A stretch of 64,000 nt of DNA from Gammaproteobacteria bacterium (GTDB lineage: Bacteria > Pseudomonadota > Gammaproteobacteria > Competibacterales > Competibacteraceae): positions 169,252 through 233,251 of the forward strand of contig JACKMZ010000005.1 of assembly GCA_024235135.1 (NCBI GenBank), in the 5' to 3' direction. The notes beneath the pieces were generated by a model, which saw only the letters and a program-made list of their open reading frames with translations, ran no database searches and had not been told where the DNA came from. The position numbers and the translations under genes are program-made. Below, piece by piece: positions 1 through 9,097 of this stretch; positions within the stretch are counted from its first letter, which is position 1, and every line of letters starts with the position of its first letter.

Positions 1-960
1 TACCGGCTCGGTCACTCGGTCCGGATAGCCATTCCAATCGAATCGCAAAATGGGTTGCCGTTCCGATGGCGGGATACTTTCCAAAAATTCCGGTTTGGTG
101 TTGGCCAACTCGTCAAAAATCTGGTATTCGGAAGCCAACGCCGATAAAACGCCTTCGAATGTGCGTAACTTGAATGCAATCGTGGGATGTCCATCTCTTT
201 CAACGTTCGAATTGGTAACGCCTTCTATATGATAATAGCCGTCGTGCTCCAGTGCTGTTAGCGCCTTTTCTGACCCTGGAATAGTCGCCAGTGTAAAACT
301 GGTATCTCCATCAGTCGCGATCAGTAACTGATCGACCTGTAGCCGCCGAGCTAATCCGGCCAGCCGCAAGAATTCCTGAAATTTTTCAGGCCGCTCGATG
401 TCGGGAATATTATTCAGGACCACCGCACGGCCCGATTTGGGATAATAGAACTGAATGGATTGGAACATGACCCGCATCAACTGGTCGACGGCGGTTCCCT
501 GTTGAAAAAGATTAAAGAAGATTTTGGAATTGATCGGGCTGAAAATCGCCGTGGCGAATGTATTGCCGCTCAGGGGAGTAATACTGAAAGTGGGTTGCTC
601 GCTAGCCGTAAAGCCCAGCGCATATCCTTGCGTCAATGTCGTGGAGATGGCGCCGCCGCTGGTTCGAGTTCGCGCTTGGTTAAAGACACCGGTAGCGGGG
701 CTGCCTCCTAGCGTGTTCTGGAACTGAAAGGTCGAGGATATTGAGCCGAGCTGTAGAAAATAGGCCGGATGGCCATTGGCCCGACGGGCCAAATTCAACA
801 ACATTTGCTGATTGGAGGAATCGGCGTAGGCTGAGGAATAATCAATAAAGGAACTGCGTAAGGCGGTCGGTCCAGCGCATCCCGCCAATGCTAACAGGAA
901 CGATCCCATAACGATCAGAAAACATGCGTTGTGCTGATTTTGCTTATTTATTCCAATCAC
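1..960 (-). CDS. Lipoprotein of unknown function, N-terminal part (runs off the window)
   Basis: The frame is open for all 320 codons from a GTG at 960 to the window edge. The GTG has a GGAG Shine-Dalgarno about 8 nt upstream. The N-terminus is a lipoprotein signal peptide: a basic/polar start, a hydrophobic stretch (FLIVMGSFLLALAGC) and a lipobox ending in Cys at about residue 28. The mature part begins AGPTALRSS and contains a segment rich in N, Q and R (NQQMLLNLARRANGHP). No catalytic motif was recognised. An internal ATG at codon 18 would leave a shorter signal, so the GTG is preferred. The gene is divergent from the MbtH-like gene. The function is unknown and the C-terminus lies outside the window. 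Confidence 0.7.
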   Translation of the reverse strand, partial: MIGINKQNQHNACFLIVMGSFLLALAGCAGPTALRSSFIDYSSAYADSSNQQMLLNLARRANGHPAYFLQLGSISSTFQFQNTLGGSPATGVFNQARTRTSGGAISTTLTQGYALGFTASEQPTFSITPLSGNTFATAIFSPINSKIFFNLFQQGTAVDQLMRVMFQSIQFYYPKSGRAVVLNNIPDIERPEKFQEFLRLAGLARRLQVDQLLIATDGDTSFTLATIPGSEKALTALEHDGYYHIEGVTNSNVERDGHPTIAFKLRTFEGVLSALASEYQIFDELANTKPEFLESIPPSERQPILRFDWNGYPDRVTEPV

Positions 961-1131
961 GCTTGTTTCTCCACGGTTACTTCTTGGTTAAAATCTTGCC
1001 GTCGACCCATCACTGGCGATATATTTCGACGGATTGATTTTGCGGCGCGGTCATTACGGACGAACTATCATTAGTTTAGTCGCACAGAACGGGCGATTAA
1101 CCTGCTTCGATCCATTCCGGGAGTAAAAAAA

Positions 1132-1365
1132 ATGTCTGCCAACGATTCAGACGAACTCGATATCGACTATAAAGTTGTCGTAAATCACGAAGAGCAATAT
1201 TCTATCTGGCCGGCGGATCGGGAACCCCCCGCGGGTTGGACCACGGTGGGCGTTACCGGCAAGAAGCAAATCTGCTTGGACCATATTGCCGGCGTGTGGA
1301 CGGATATGCGGCCATTAAGCCTTAGGAAACAAATGGAGGCCGCCGAGAAACAGAATCCGGCCTGA
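1132..1365 (+). CDS. MbtH-like protein
   Basis: This 77-residue protein carries the MbtH signature: [10 protein letters not shown], then PAGWTTVG, then a C-terminal [11 protein letters not shown]. Family members bind NRPS adenylation domains and are often needed for their folding or activity. The length is typical of the family. It ends 1 bp before the stop of the convergent phosphopantetheinyl transferase gene, and a type II thioesterase follows, so it sits in an NRPS accessory group. A second, different MbtH lies at 59.2 kb beside an NRPS start. Which adenylation domain it serves cannot be told from the window. Confidence 0.95.
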   Translation: MSANDSDELDIDYKVVVNHEEQYSIWPADREPPAGWTTVGVTGKKQICLDHIAGVWTDMRPLSLRKQMEAAEKQNPA

Positions 1366-1366
1366 T

Positions 1367-2140
1367 TCATGAGTGAGCATCGGCCGGCCCTGAATAGGGA
1401 CCGAGAATCCGTGTCGTCAATTGCCATCCCCGTCCCTTGATTGCCAAGGCGCCCACATAGTCCCTGCCCGGTTCCAAATGGAAAAGAGACCAGGCCGAAG
1501 CCTCGGCCGGATTCTTATCGATATGAATCAGACAGGCTGGCTGTCCCGGCATTAAGGTTACCTCGAAATTCTGAAGCGGCATTGACAGACCTTGCCCCAC
1601 GGCCTTAACGAAAGCCTCCTTGCGTGTCCAACACTGCAGGAAGGCTTGGGTTTGAAGGGGCGATGGAGTCGCGTTCAGGGCCTGCCATTCATTAAAAGTA
1701 AAATATTGCTGGGCGATATCGAGCGCATCCGGCACCGTTCGTCGATATTCCACATCGATTCCCAGGGATTGCCGAGCGGAAAAGGCAAATGCCGCCAGAT
1801 CCCGGGAACCGGACACGTTGAAATGGAGAGGGTCTCCGGGTAATGATGGTTTTCCATGAGTACCCACGAGATATTGGAGGCGTTCGGGCGATTGTCCCGT
1901 ATACCGGGAGAGCAATAGACGCAACAGTGTTCGAGAAAGGCTAAAACGGCGGCGATCGCAAGGAAAGTGAAATCGAGCGGCCCGGCGACTTTCTTCCATC
2001 GACAATAGGTTCCGACAATTTGCCATGTCGTCGAAACCGGCCTCGTCCAGGTAGGCGTACCAGATGTGGATTTCATCTTCGCGCAATCCGGGCGGATTCG
2101 GTGTTCCAGCCAGTTCCGTCAAAGAGATCGGATTGATCAT
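1367..2140 (-). CDS. Sfp-type 4'-phosphopantetheinyl transferase
   Basis: The protein has 257 residues. It has the two hallmark motifs of the Sfp/AcpT family: GIDVE at about residues 127-131 (Mg-binding acidic residues) and WTRKEAFVK at about 171-179. Such enzymes transfer phosphopantetheine from CoA to the carrier-domain serine of NRPS/PKS proteins in the cytosol. Length is in the usual 220-260 range. It starts 20 bp after the stop of the thioesterase gene on the same strand, so the two are probably cotranscribed and act on the same synthetase. The 3' end nearly touches the convergent MbtH gene. Confidence 0.95.
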   Translation of the reverse strand: MINPISLTELAGTPNPPGLREDEIHIWYAYLDEAGFDDMANCRNLLSMEESRRAARFHFPCDRRRFSLSRTLLRLLLSRYTGQSPERLQYLVGTHGKPSLPGDPLHFNVSGSRDLAAFAFSARQSLGIDVEYRRTVPDALDIAQQYFTFNEWQALNATPSPLQTQAFLQCWTRKEAFVKAVGQGLSMPLQNFEVTLMPGQPACLIHIDKNPAEASAWSLFHLEPGRDYVGALAIKGRGWQLTTRILGPYSGPADAHS

Positions 2141-2160
2141 CGGCGATGCCAGCCAGTCGT

Positions 2161-2916
2161 TTAATTCACACCGTTCAACTCTCTCCCTATCAAGCTTAAT
2201 AATTCACTTTGGGCATTGTTTAGGAAAAAATGATCGCCTTCGATCATATGAAGTTGGAAAGCCGAACGAGTATGGACCTCCCAGGCTTGCAACTCGGCCG
2301 GAGAGGTCTTGGGGTCCCGTGAACCGCCAAAGATGGAAATCGGCATCGGCAATGCCATAGAGCCACCCTGGTAACGCCATGTTTCGATCAGCTTGAAGTC
2401 GGCTCGCAAGGTCGGACCGACCAATGCTTTGAGCTCCTCATGCTGCAAGACTTCTTCCGGACTTCCATTGAGGCGACGAATTTCTTCCCAAAACTCGTTT
2501 TCCGGCAAATCGTGGATCGGTGGGTCCGGATCGGGAATTTGGGGCGCCCGGCGACCCGAAAGGAATAGATGCTTCGGCGACACAATCTGCTTGGCCAGGA
2601 ATCTTCGCGTGAGATCAAAGGCGACGATCGTACCCATGCTGTGCCCAAAAAATGCGAAAGGCAGGTCCAGGAAGGGAATCAATGCGCGCTCCAAATCATC
2701 GAGAAGCGCGTTCATGTTGTTGTGTGGGGATTCTTGGAGCCGCGTCTCCCGCCCAGGCAAGCGCAACGCCCAGACTTCAACGAATGGCGGCAAAAACTCC
2801 GGCCATTTACGGAACACCGTGCCGTTACCTCCGGCATAGGGAAAACAAAATAGGCGGCACTTCACACCGGCTGAACGCCGTGGCACGAAGAACCAAGTAT
2901 TCAGTAGGGAGAGCAT
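2161..2916 (-). CDS. Type II thioesterase (NRPS/PKS editing hydrolase)
   Basis: This is a 251-residue alpha/beta hydrolase of the GrsT/RifR type. The early CFPYAGGNG motif and LPGRE are typical of the family. The nucleophile elbow is GHSMG (Ser about residue 93), and Asp at about 201 (GSRDP) and His at about 229 (GDHFF) complete the triad. Type II thioesterases remove misloaded acyl groups from carrier domains. It is the first gene of a two-gene minus-strand unit with the phosphopantetheinyl transferase. The ATG at 2916 gives a normal length. Confidence 0.93.
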   Translation of the reverse strand: MLSLLNTWFFVPRRSAGVKCRLFCFPYAGGNGTVFRKWPEFLPPFVEVWALRLPGRETRLQESPHNNMNALLDDLERALIPFLDLPFAFFGHSMGTIVAFDLTRRFLAKQIVSPKHLFLSGRRAPQIPDPDPPIHDLPENEFWEEIRRLNGSPEEVLQHEELKALVGPTLRADFKLIETWRYQGGSMALPMPISIFGGSRDPKTSPAELQAWEVHTRSAFQLHMIEGDHFFLNNAQSELLSLIGRELNGVN

Positions 2917-2972
2917 GGGTTCAATAATCAGTTGGAGGAAAAAATGAAGGCAAAAAGCGCCATCGGATGCCG

Positions 2973-4136
2973 TTACTTGACGGAAGTATCCGGCGTATCA
3001 CCATTTTCTAATGGATCGAGTTTAGAAGGCGGAGAGAGTGCTTCCTTGGGGGATTTTTCCGGTTCCAGTGACGAGTCATCCGGTTTCGACGGTTCGTCGA
3101 AGTCGGTTACATCGTCAGTTGGCTCAGAATCTTGGTAATACTCGTCATCGGGTAGGGGATAGTCTCGCTCCTCACTATCATCATTGGCGAAGGGGTAATC
3201 CGTGGGCGCCGTTGAATCCGTATTGGCGTGAGTCTTTGGCTTGGCCACGGGGCTATCCAACCCTCCCAAAATGATCGGTAAACCGTCATTTCCGGCTCCG
3301 ATAACGACGATTTTCGCATTGTTGGAATTAGCCATCTGCAACGTCGCGTCGATTCCTTTCCATTTAAGATAATTGGTATCGATACTGTTTTTTATTATAT
3401 TCTGAAAGTCCCTAATACCTTCGGCTTCTATCCGTTTGCGTTGAGCTTCTTTTTCTTCTTTCTGCAAGCGATAAGTATATTCCTCCATCTTATGCTTCTG
3501 CGCGAGTTTATCTTGAATTGCCATCTGGACTTTCCTGGGTAGCGTGATGCTGCGAATAAAAACATCCTCAAGGTAAATAAAACTGTATCGCTTAACCTCG
3601 GGCATGTATTTGATAAGCATTTCCTTCCTAACCGTGTCCAGGATGCTTTTCATAATCTGTTCACGATTCGACGTATATATCTGCTCGGGCAGGTATTGGC
3701 CTGCCTCCGCACGCGCGTGGGCCCGTATTTCCGGCATTAATAACGTTTCTATGTAGTCCGGCCCGATGTGTTTGTGCAGCAACCCAAGATCTTGCTCGAT
3801 GAGACGGAAACGAACAGTGAGATCAATCTGCATCGTGAGTCCGTCACTGGACAGTACGTCGAAGGTTTCCCCTTTCTGTTGCATTCGAATATCGTAGATA
3901 TACATGATATCCCAGGGAAATATCATCCGAAGCCCTTCCGGATACACCGTTGTTACGTCAGTTCCTCCGCCAAACCTTCGCCACAAAACACCCGCTTGAC
4001 CCGGATAGATCACAATAAAAATATTGGGCGCCAAATAAATAAGAATTAGGATTAAAACCAGGACGGAAGTAGACAGAAACACAGCGTTGGATCTAATCCA
4101 TTGACGTACCGATTCCATCCACTTCTTCGATTTCAC
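2973..4136 (-). CDS. SPFH/Band-7 (prohibitin-like) membrane protein
   Basis: The predicted start is GTG at 4136; an ATG at codon 7 is an alternative. One strong transmembrane helix lies at about residues 17-45. It is followed by an SPFH/Band-7 domain (YPGQAGVLWRRFGGG, FPWDIMYIYDIR, then the R/A-rich EIRAHARAEAGQY segment). Next comes a charged coiled coil with HKMEEYTYRLQKEEKEAQRKR. The last ~80 residues are highly acidic and proline-rich, a low-complexity tail. SPFH proteins form large ring assemblies in membranes, often with proteases or for membrane integrity. No partner protease or NfeD gene is adjacent, so the role here is open. Confidence 0.85.
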   Translation of the reverse strand: MKSKKWMESVRQWIRSNAVFLSTSVLVLILILIYLAPNIFIVIYPGQAGVLWRRFGGGTDVTTVYPEGLRMIFPWDIMYIYDIRMQQKGETFDVLSSDGLTMQIDLTVRFRLIEQDLGLLHKHIGPDYIETLLMPEIRAHARAEAGQYLPEQIYTSNREQIMKSILDTVRKEMLIKYMPEVKRYSFIYLEDVFIRSITLPRKVQMAIQDKLAQKHKMEEYTYRLQKEEKEAQRKRIEAEGIRDFQNIIKNSIDTNYLKWKGIDATLQMANSNNAKIVVIGAGNDGLPIILGGLDSPVAKPKTHANTDSTAPTDYPFANDDSEERDYPLPDDEYYQDSEPTDDVTDFDEPSKPDDSSLEPEKSPKEALSPPSKLDPLENGDTPDTSVK

Positions 4137-4288
4137 TCTTCATTCACCATTCGGAGGATTCGCCGTAAATCCGATAGCCGTCGGAATCATAACGAATGCT
4201 TACGGAATCCGACATTGACGCCGCTCAAGCCGACTGATCGGCAATAAGCCTCATCGTCGCTAGGCGTCGAGCAAAGTTCCACATTCTT

Positions 4289-4507
4289 TCAAGAGGATGA
4301 ATGTTTTGGATTTGCGTCACTGATTTGACTGGCCTGATTGGACTCGGGCGATTTCTTCGGGTCCGGTCCGGTCGCCAAGAGGATAATCAATACGACAATC
4401 GGAGATACGATAAGCGAGGCCAGGAAAAACCCAAAAAACCCGAATGTCCGGTTTCTACCGATAAAACCGACCACCAGAGACCCCAATAGCCATAAGACAA
4501 CATACAT
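4289..4507 (-). CDS. Small membrane protein, two hydrophobic segments
   Basis: The open frame extends upstream to a GTG at 4546, but the ATG at 4507 (MYVVLWLLGS...) fits better: it places the first membrane helix at the N-terminus and has an AGG about 10 nt upstream. The protein is about 72 residues, with two hydrophobic helices separated by the short basic loop GRNRTFGF and a polar, serine-rich C-terminal tail. It resembles many small uncharacterised inner-membrane proteins. It is on the same strand as the SPFH gene downstream, with a gap of about 150 bp. No function can be assigned. Confidence 0.55.
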   Translation of the reverse strand: MYVVLWLLGSLVVGFIGRNRTFGFFGFFLASLIVSPIVVLIILLATGPDPKKSPESNQASQISDANPKHSSS

Positions 4508-4673
4508 ATCGATGAGCCTATCATCGTTTGAACAGGGGTTATCCACCGCCGCGATCAGCTACGAACTGCCGCCAGCCGGTTAGCTCGCCGCCAACTGGGT
4601 GGCGGCAGGCGCCATCGTTAGGATGCCAGGGCTGATCTCGCAAAGTAACATCCGGGCGCTTTGCCCGTAGCGA

Positions 4674-5207
4674 TCAGGGAACGGCGGGTTTCACGCCTTC
4701 CGGCTTTTTCCCGGCGTCCTTGCTCGCCTCTTTGGTAAACGATTCCTTGCCCTTTTCGTACTGCCCGCGGAAATACTCTCCATCCGCCTTGGGATCGAAG
4801 TTCAGGAGCGTGCCGCCCGATTCGAAGTGCCGGGCGAAGACTCTTCCAATCGCAAAGGTCGAGGCGCCGGCGAAGGTAGGAAGCGTTAACACGCCGGCTA
4901 TCGTTCCGAAGGCCGGTATCGCCTTGATCAACGAGCCAATGCTGCTCCATGCCAAACCGGTCGGGGCAATCCCACCCACCAGGGCGGCGATCAGGGACTT
5001 GGCCCGATTCTCAGCAAACGGCGTCTGGTAAAACTTGGCCAGATCGTTCAGCATTTTCAATTGAAAGCCGGTAATCCCGAGAATGTCGATCAATGGCAAA
5101 GGTACGGCCCCCATGCCGAAGGAGCACCAAGAATATTTTCTAATAATGTTATCGACAATAAGCTGTTTGTCGGCAGCATCCAAAACATCAGTATCAGCGC
5201 TGGTCAT
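4674..5207 (-). CDS. DUF697-like membrane protein (YcjF/GTPase-associated family)
   Basis: The 177-residue protein starts at an ATG preceded by a strong GAGGAGG Shine-Dalgarno. The N-terminal IIRKYSWCSFGMGAVPLP followed by IDILGITGFQLKMLNDLAKFY is the pattern of DUF697 proteins. Two or three hydrophobic stretches follow (about residues 90-150), then a hydrophilic Lys/Glu-rich tail. DUF697 proteins are inner-membrane proteins, some linked to GTPases; the biochemical function is not known. It lies upstream of the small membrane protein and the SPFH gene on the same strand, so the three may form a membrane-related group, although the gaps are loose. Confidence 0.7.
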   Translation of the reverse strand: MTSADTDVLDAADKQLIVDNIIRKYSWCSFGMGAVPLPLIDILGITGFQLKMLNDLAKFYQTPFAENRAKSLIAALVGGIAPTGLAWSSIGSLIKAIPAFGTIAGVLTLPTFAGASTFAIGRVFARHFESGGTLLNFDPKADGEYFRGQYEKGKESFTKEASKDAGKKPEGVKPAVP

Positions 5208-6138
5208 TTCGTCTACCTCCTCGGTGTCGGATTGGGTAAATCACACGCTGGATATCCAGCACAATAGCTGGCTTGACAGAATGGGACAATGTAATTTCAA
5301 GGATGTCATAAATTAGAATATATTCCTCGAAAAACAGTCATGGACTGACGGCAACGGGGGTAAAGATCTTCTCTATTTCTTATGCGCCGCAAGTGGTTGC
5401 AGCGATCGCATAGAGTTTAAAGCATAACGTATTATGCCGCATTATCACGTGGTTTCAACGTGATTGATATACAAATATTGTTTCGCGACGAGTTTTGCTC
5501 GGGCGTAATAATTGCTTACTTATCGGGATTAACATTGATTGCCTGAGCCGCGTGAAGCTGAAAATCCGAATCGTTTAACTATCCGGAATGGTCCCGATTA
5601 TGCCATTCATTCCCTTACCGTACTGATTCCTATCAACGGCCGGGCAGTCCAGTCTACCCACGACGAGCCGACAGGCTTTCCGGCGGCGGGCGGGGCTTGG
5701 CCAGCACTGTCGGGATTTCTGCGACGCGGTTAACATGCTATGTCGTCGCGGGCGAATTCGATTGCCAAGGCGCCGTTTGCTTCGTCACCGAACGCGAGCC
5801 GAACTCACCCGTCACGACTGGGGATAGGTCGGATCGGTGAGTTTCCGGCCAGACCAGGGTTCCAGGCGAAAGACTGAGCGTTTCATCCGACAGTCGCCCG
5901 CGGCCCAGCGGGTGGTCCGCGAATCATGAAAAATGGACCGGACGCAACCGTGCGATGAAATTCGAGTCCGCCTTTGCGAAATAAGTCCAGGCAATGCGTT
6001 ATTGGCCAACGGCCCTAGACCCCTGGGTTCCCGGTTACGGTATCTACCGACCATGTAAAGCACGTGAAAATCGACGATTACATTCGGAATTCTACGTCGG
6101 TTGCCGAATAGTGGTGAAAAGAGGCTTTCGGCACGGAT
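5208..6138. other. Intergenic stretch of about 930 bp, no gene supported
   Basis: Short open frames exist on both strands, such as 5539-5733 (+) and 5812-6063 (-). Their translations are rich in Arg, Pro, Ser and Trp without any domain-like pattern, and none has a convincing ribosome site. The promoter of the DUF697-like gene must lie at the left end. Nothing else was recognised. Confidence 0.5.
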
Positions 6139-6633
6139 TCAATAGTCACCAATCCATTCCTTGGGATAAACCTTTTTGTAGAATGCTTCTTCCTCAAACT
6201 GCCGGCCGGCGTCGTTTTCGTGTTTTTGGCCTTCGTCGGATCTTATCCCATCGGAATTCCAGTCACCCCAGTGCACCAGCTCATGCAATATAATGGCCCG
6301 CAGATAAAACAACGCATTGGCTCGCTTTGAAAAATCCTTGAAATCCGTTTCAAACTTCTCGGCAACGCATGTCGCTATCGCGATTGTCTGGGGTTTGCCC
6401 GTATTGAACATGCCGTACACATTCTTTGGCGGATCGGCGACTTCCAGGTAAGGCAAATGTCCCCAAGCGACGGCTTGTCTGCCTTCTTTGGCCGATAATT
6501 GACTGTGTCTTAGGAAAGTTTTCCAGACATGACGGTCGTCCAGCGGTGTCAATGGCAACCGAAAATGCAGAAAGCGTTGTAAACAAGGAAAAGATTCGCG
6601 TAAAGGTTTTCCGTCATAGAGCGATGCAATCAT
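6139..6633 (-). CDS. Predicted zinc metallopeptidase (HExxH, Tox-MPTase-like)
   Basis: This 164-residue protein has a strong GAGGAGG ribosome site just before its ATG. The diagnostic feature is IILHELVHWGDW: HELVH at about residues 117-121 supplies two zinc ligands and the catalytic Glu. A downstream acidic cluster (RQFEEEAFYK, about 145-154) could give the third ligand. This layout resembles small zincin domains found at the C-termini of polymorphic toxins. Here it is a free-standing short protein with no signal peptide and no obvious immunity gene. It could be a housekeeping peptidase, a detached toxin domain or an effector. Confidence 0.6.
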   Translation of the reverse strand: MIASLYDGKPLRESFPCLQRFLHFRLPLTPLDDRHVWKTFLRHSQLSAKEGRQAVAWGHLPYLEVADPPKNVYGMFNTGKPQTIAIATCVAEKFETDFKDFSKRANALFYLRAIILHELVHWGDWNSDGIRSDEGQKHENDAGRQFEEEAFYKKVYPKEWIGDY

Positions 6634-7013
6634 TGGCTATCCTCCTCGAAACGTCATAATGATCGTTTTTCAGGTCAATGGGTTTTCCCAACGGCCCAAA
6701 CACGTTATATCGAGGCGACGAAGTCCGGTGATATTAAGCCGTTACTGATTAAACCCGCAGTTGGGCCCATGGTTAAAACAAATTGCATGCCATTCTTGTG
6801 CTTTGATCGTGAATAGCCGTTACTAACGGATTCACCGGCAGATTATCGCTGATATGAAGCGTCATAAATGGTTGAGCCGGTCGAATCGAATCGATCCAGA
6901 ATGGACTGAGTGGTTCAATATGGAACTGTGCGTTTGGCGAACAGCTTTTTTCCGCTTTATCATGAATGATAGGATTAAAGGGGTAGGCAAGCGCCTCGTA
7001 TCTTGGTCATCGT
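6634..7013. other. Intergenic stretch of about 380 bp
   Basis: This divergent spacer lies between the metallopeptidase gene and the amidase gene and must hold both promoters. No hairpin, repeat or short gene stood out. Confidence 0.4.
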
Positions 7014-7781
7014 ATGATGCAGAAACGTCCGTGGCTGCAAAAAGTCGCCGTGTTTTGCGCTTTTTCTTTGCTGTTCCCGGCCCTGGCCCTGGCCTGTAAT
7101 CCGGCGAAATTCATTGTGGCCGTCGATGTAGGCCATACGGTGCATAGCCCCGGCGCCGTCAGCGCGCGCGGTATCCCCGAATTGCAATTCAATCGAAAAT
7201 TGGCGAATGAAGTGCTCCAGGCGCTCAGAATAGCGGGATTCACGGAAAGCGTATTGATCAACGCCGACGGTCGTATTGCATCGCTTAGCGAGCGTGTTCG
7301 CCAAGCGAATCAGGCTCAGGCATCGCTATTCCTTTCGATTCATCACGACTCCGTGCAACCCCATTACCTCGGCCGTTGGCGGGTTGGCGGGGTCACGCGC
7401 CGGTATAGTGATCGATTTCACGGCTATTCCCTATTCATTTCCGGTGATAGCCAACATTTCGAGGCCAGTCGGCGCTTTGCCATCCTCACCGGACAATCGC
7501 TGATTGCACGCGGCCTGTCGCCAACGCTGCATCATGCCGAGCCTATTCCCGGAGAGAATCGTCCGCTGCTCGATTTGACGCTTGGCGTGTACCGTTACGA
7601 CGATCTTTACGTTCTACGTCACGCGTCGATGCCCGCGCTATTGCTGGAGGCCGGCGTCATCGTGAATCGCGAGGAAGAAATACGATTGCAACGTCCGGCC
7701 TATTGGCAGCGCATTGCCGCCAGTGTGGTTACGGCGGTCACGGATTTCTGTAACGAGGCCGATCCAATGCCCGTAGATTAA
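7014..7781 (+). CDS. N-acetylmuramoyl-L-alanine amidase (Amidase_3 family)
   Basis: The 255-residue protein has an N-terminal signal peptide ending near ALALA. The catalytic domain has the family's zinc-binding pattern: VDVGHTVHSPGA (His ligand), ELQFN (Glu), SIHHDS (second His) and a late catalytic Glu in LLLEAGVI. These enzymes cleave the amide between MurNAc and L-Ala of the stem peptide in the periplasm, for example during cell separation. Length matches a single-domain AmiC-like catalytic unit with no AMIN domain. A Cys follows the predicted cleavage site, but the residues before it do not form a classical lipobox. Two in-frame ATGs (7014, 7017) are possible starts. Confidence 0.9.
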   Translation: MMQKRPWLQKVAVFCAFSLLFPALALACNPAKFIVAVDVGHTVHSPGAVSARGIPELQFNRKLANEVLQALRIAGFTESVLINADGRIASLSERVRQANQAQASLFLSIHHDSVQPHYLGRWRVGGVTRRYSDRFHGYSLFISGDSQHFEASRRFAILTGQSLIARGLSPTLHHAEPIPGENRPLLDLTLGVYRYDDLYVLRHASMPALLLEAGVIVNREEEIRLQRPAYWQRIAASVVTAVTDFCNEADPMPVD

Positions 7782-8182
7782 ATTCCATACGGAAAATGGG
7801 CAGGGCGCGATGGGTGAATAGCGATGATTGGCAGGCGCACCGCCCTATTGTGAAGAAACGGCACGGTAATCAACCGGTGCTTTAGCTATTTGATCCATTC
7901 CCGCGAGCTATACCAAGCGGAAACTCCTGACAAGGCCATATTACTGAAGTATGCTCACGTTGTCGCAGTGAGCCCTAAAGGAAAGTTGATCATAGGAGTT
8001 GTCTGGGTCGAAGATCATGGCCTTCGAGGCTAATCCCGCACCGATTAAACGCCAGCCTATACTTGACGCCATTGGACGGCGGAGGAATATTGCCGCATGA
8101 GCGAAGCACCCACGGGATGCGAACAACCGAGTGGGGTTGATCGCCGTGGGATATTCACAAAATATTACCGAACACCTGAATC
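7782..8182. other. Intergenic stretch of about 400 bp
   Basis: No coding frame with a credible product was seen between the amidase and the ProQ-like gene. It presumably holds the promoter of the ProQ-like gene. No clear terminator after the amidase was found. Confidence 0.4.
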
Positions 8183-9085
8183 ATGACTGAGAATTCGAAT
8201 AACGATGCGGAGTCTTTGCTCGAACCGGCCACATCGGCGGAGCAAGAAGGCGCGCCGCCCAAAGAGCCAACCCCTCCACCATGGGTCGATTTGAGTCTGC
8301 GTTGGCCGGCTATTTTCAACATCTATTACCCACGCCCGCTCAAGATCGGAATCCACATGGATCTGGTTCAGGCAGGCTTCGACCCGGCGTACATTAAACG
8401 GGCGCTGACCGGCTATTGCCGCTCGCACCGTTACCGTCGCATTTTGGTCGAAGGAAAAGAACGCATTGACTTGGATGGGCAGCCCGCTGGCCGGGTGACG
8501 GCCGAACAGGTTTCCCCCGGCCGAGCGGGTGTCAGTCAGCCTAATGCGCCGATAAAAGGCAAACTGCGTTCCCCCCGACCGCTCCCACAACCGATGCCAT
8601 TATCCGAGGACAACACCGTGAAAGGCCGATTGGAATTGACCCTGAAAATTAACGAACTGCCCAAGGCGATTCCCAGTCAACGGGATTTTACTTTCGGGGT
8701 CGATTGCGATGGGACGCTGATTCAGGTCAGCGTCCGACCCCGGTTGTGGAACCGCCTGACCCAGGCCGCGAAGGATTATCCGGAATGGGTGGCGAACATT
8801 ACGGGGAGAATGGGGGCGGCGACGGAGAAGGGATTTGTGCTGCTGGAACCTTCAATCCAGGTATTCGAGAGGAAACCCAAAGACACGACGAATGAATCCG
8901 CCGCACCGACCAGCCCGGAGCCGGCATCCCCAGCCGTCGAGGAAAAGGTCATGGCGGCGGCGCAAGATCGCGGAAGGGCAGCCGTCGCGGCCGCCGCCGC
9001 ACGTCGACCCAAGTTGACGCTATCCGATTCGGCCGGCAATGCAGGCGGGGATGCCGATCAGCCGATAAACCGCCGACGCTGGTAA
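8183..9085 (+). CDS. ProQ/FinO-family RNA-binding protein with long C-terminal tail
   Basis: Residues about 35-115 form the ProQ/FinO domain: RWPAIFN, then RPLKIGIHMDL, KRALTGYC and RYRRILVEG, ending DLDGQPAGRVT. These proteins bind structured RNAs and sRNA-mRNA duplexes. The roughly 185 residues after the domain carry no Tudor-like C-terminal signature of E. coli ProQ that I recognise. Instead the tail has a middle globular-looking part (about 150-220) and an Ala/Pro/Arg-rich end (VAAAAARRPK). With 300 residues it is longer than a minimal ProQ. It is the last intact gene before the accessory block. Confidence 0.88.
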   Translation: MTENSNNDAESLLEPATSAEQEGAPPKEPTPPPWVDLSLRWPAIFNIYYPRPLKIGIHMDLVQAGFDPAYIKRALTGYCRSHRYRRILVEGKERIDLDGQPAGRVTAEQVSPGRAGVSQPNAPIKGKLRSPRPLPQPMPLSEDNTVKGRLELTLKINELPKAIPSQRDFTFGVDCDGTLIQVSVRPRLWNRLTQAAKDYPEWVANITGRMGAATEKGFVLLEPSIQVFERKPKDTTNESAAPTSPEPASPAVEEKVMAAAQDRGRAAVAAAAARRPKLTLSDSAGNAGGDADQPINRRRW

Positions 9086-9097
9086 CGTTCCCGCGGG

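Noticed and set aside
5812..6063. Minus-strand open frame of 83 codons
   Set aside because: Composition is Arg/Ser/Pro-rich with no domain pattern or ribosome site.
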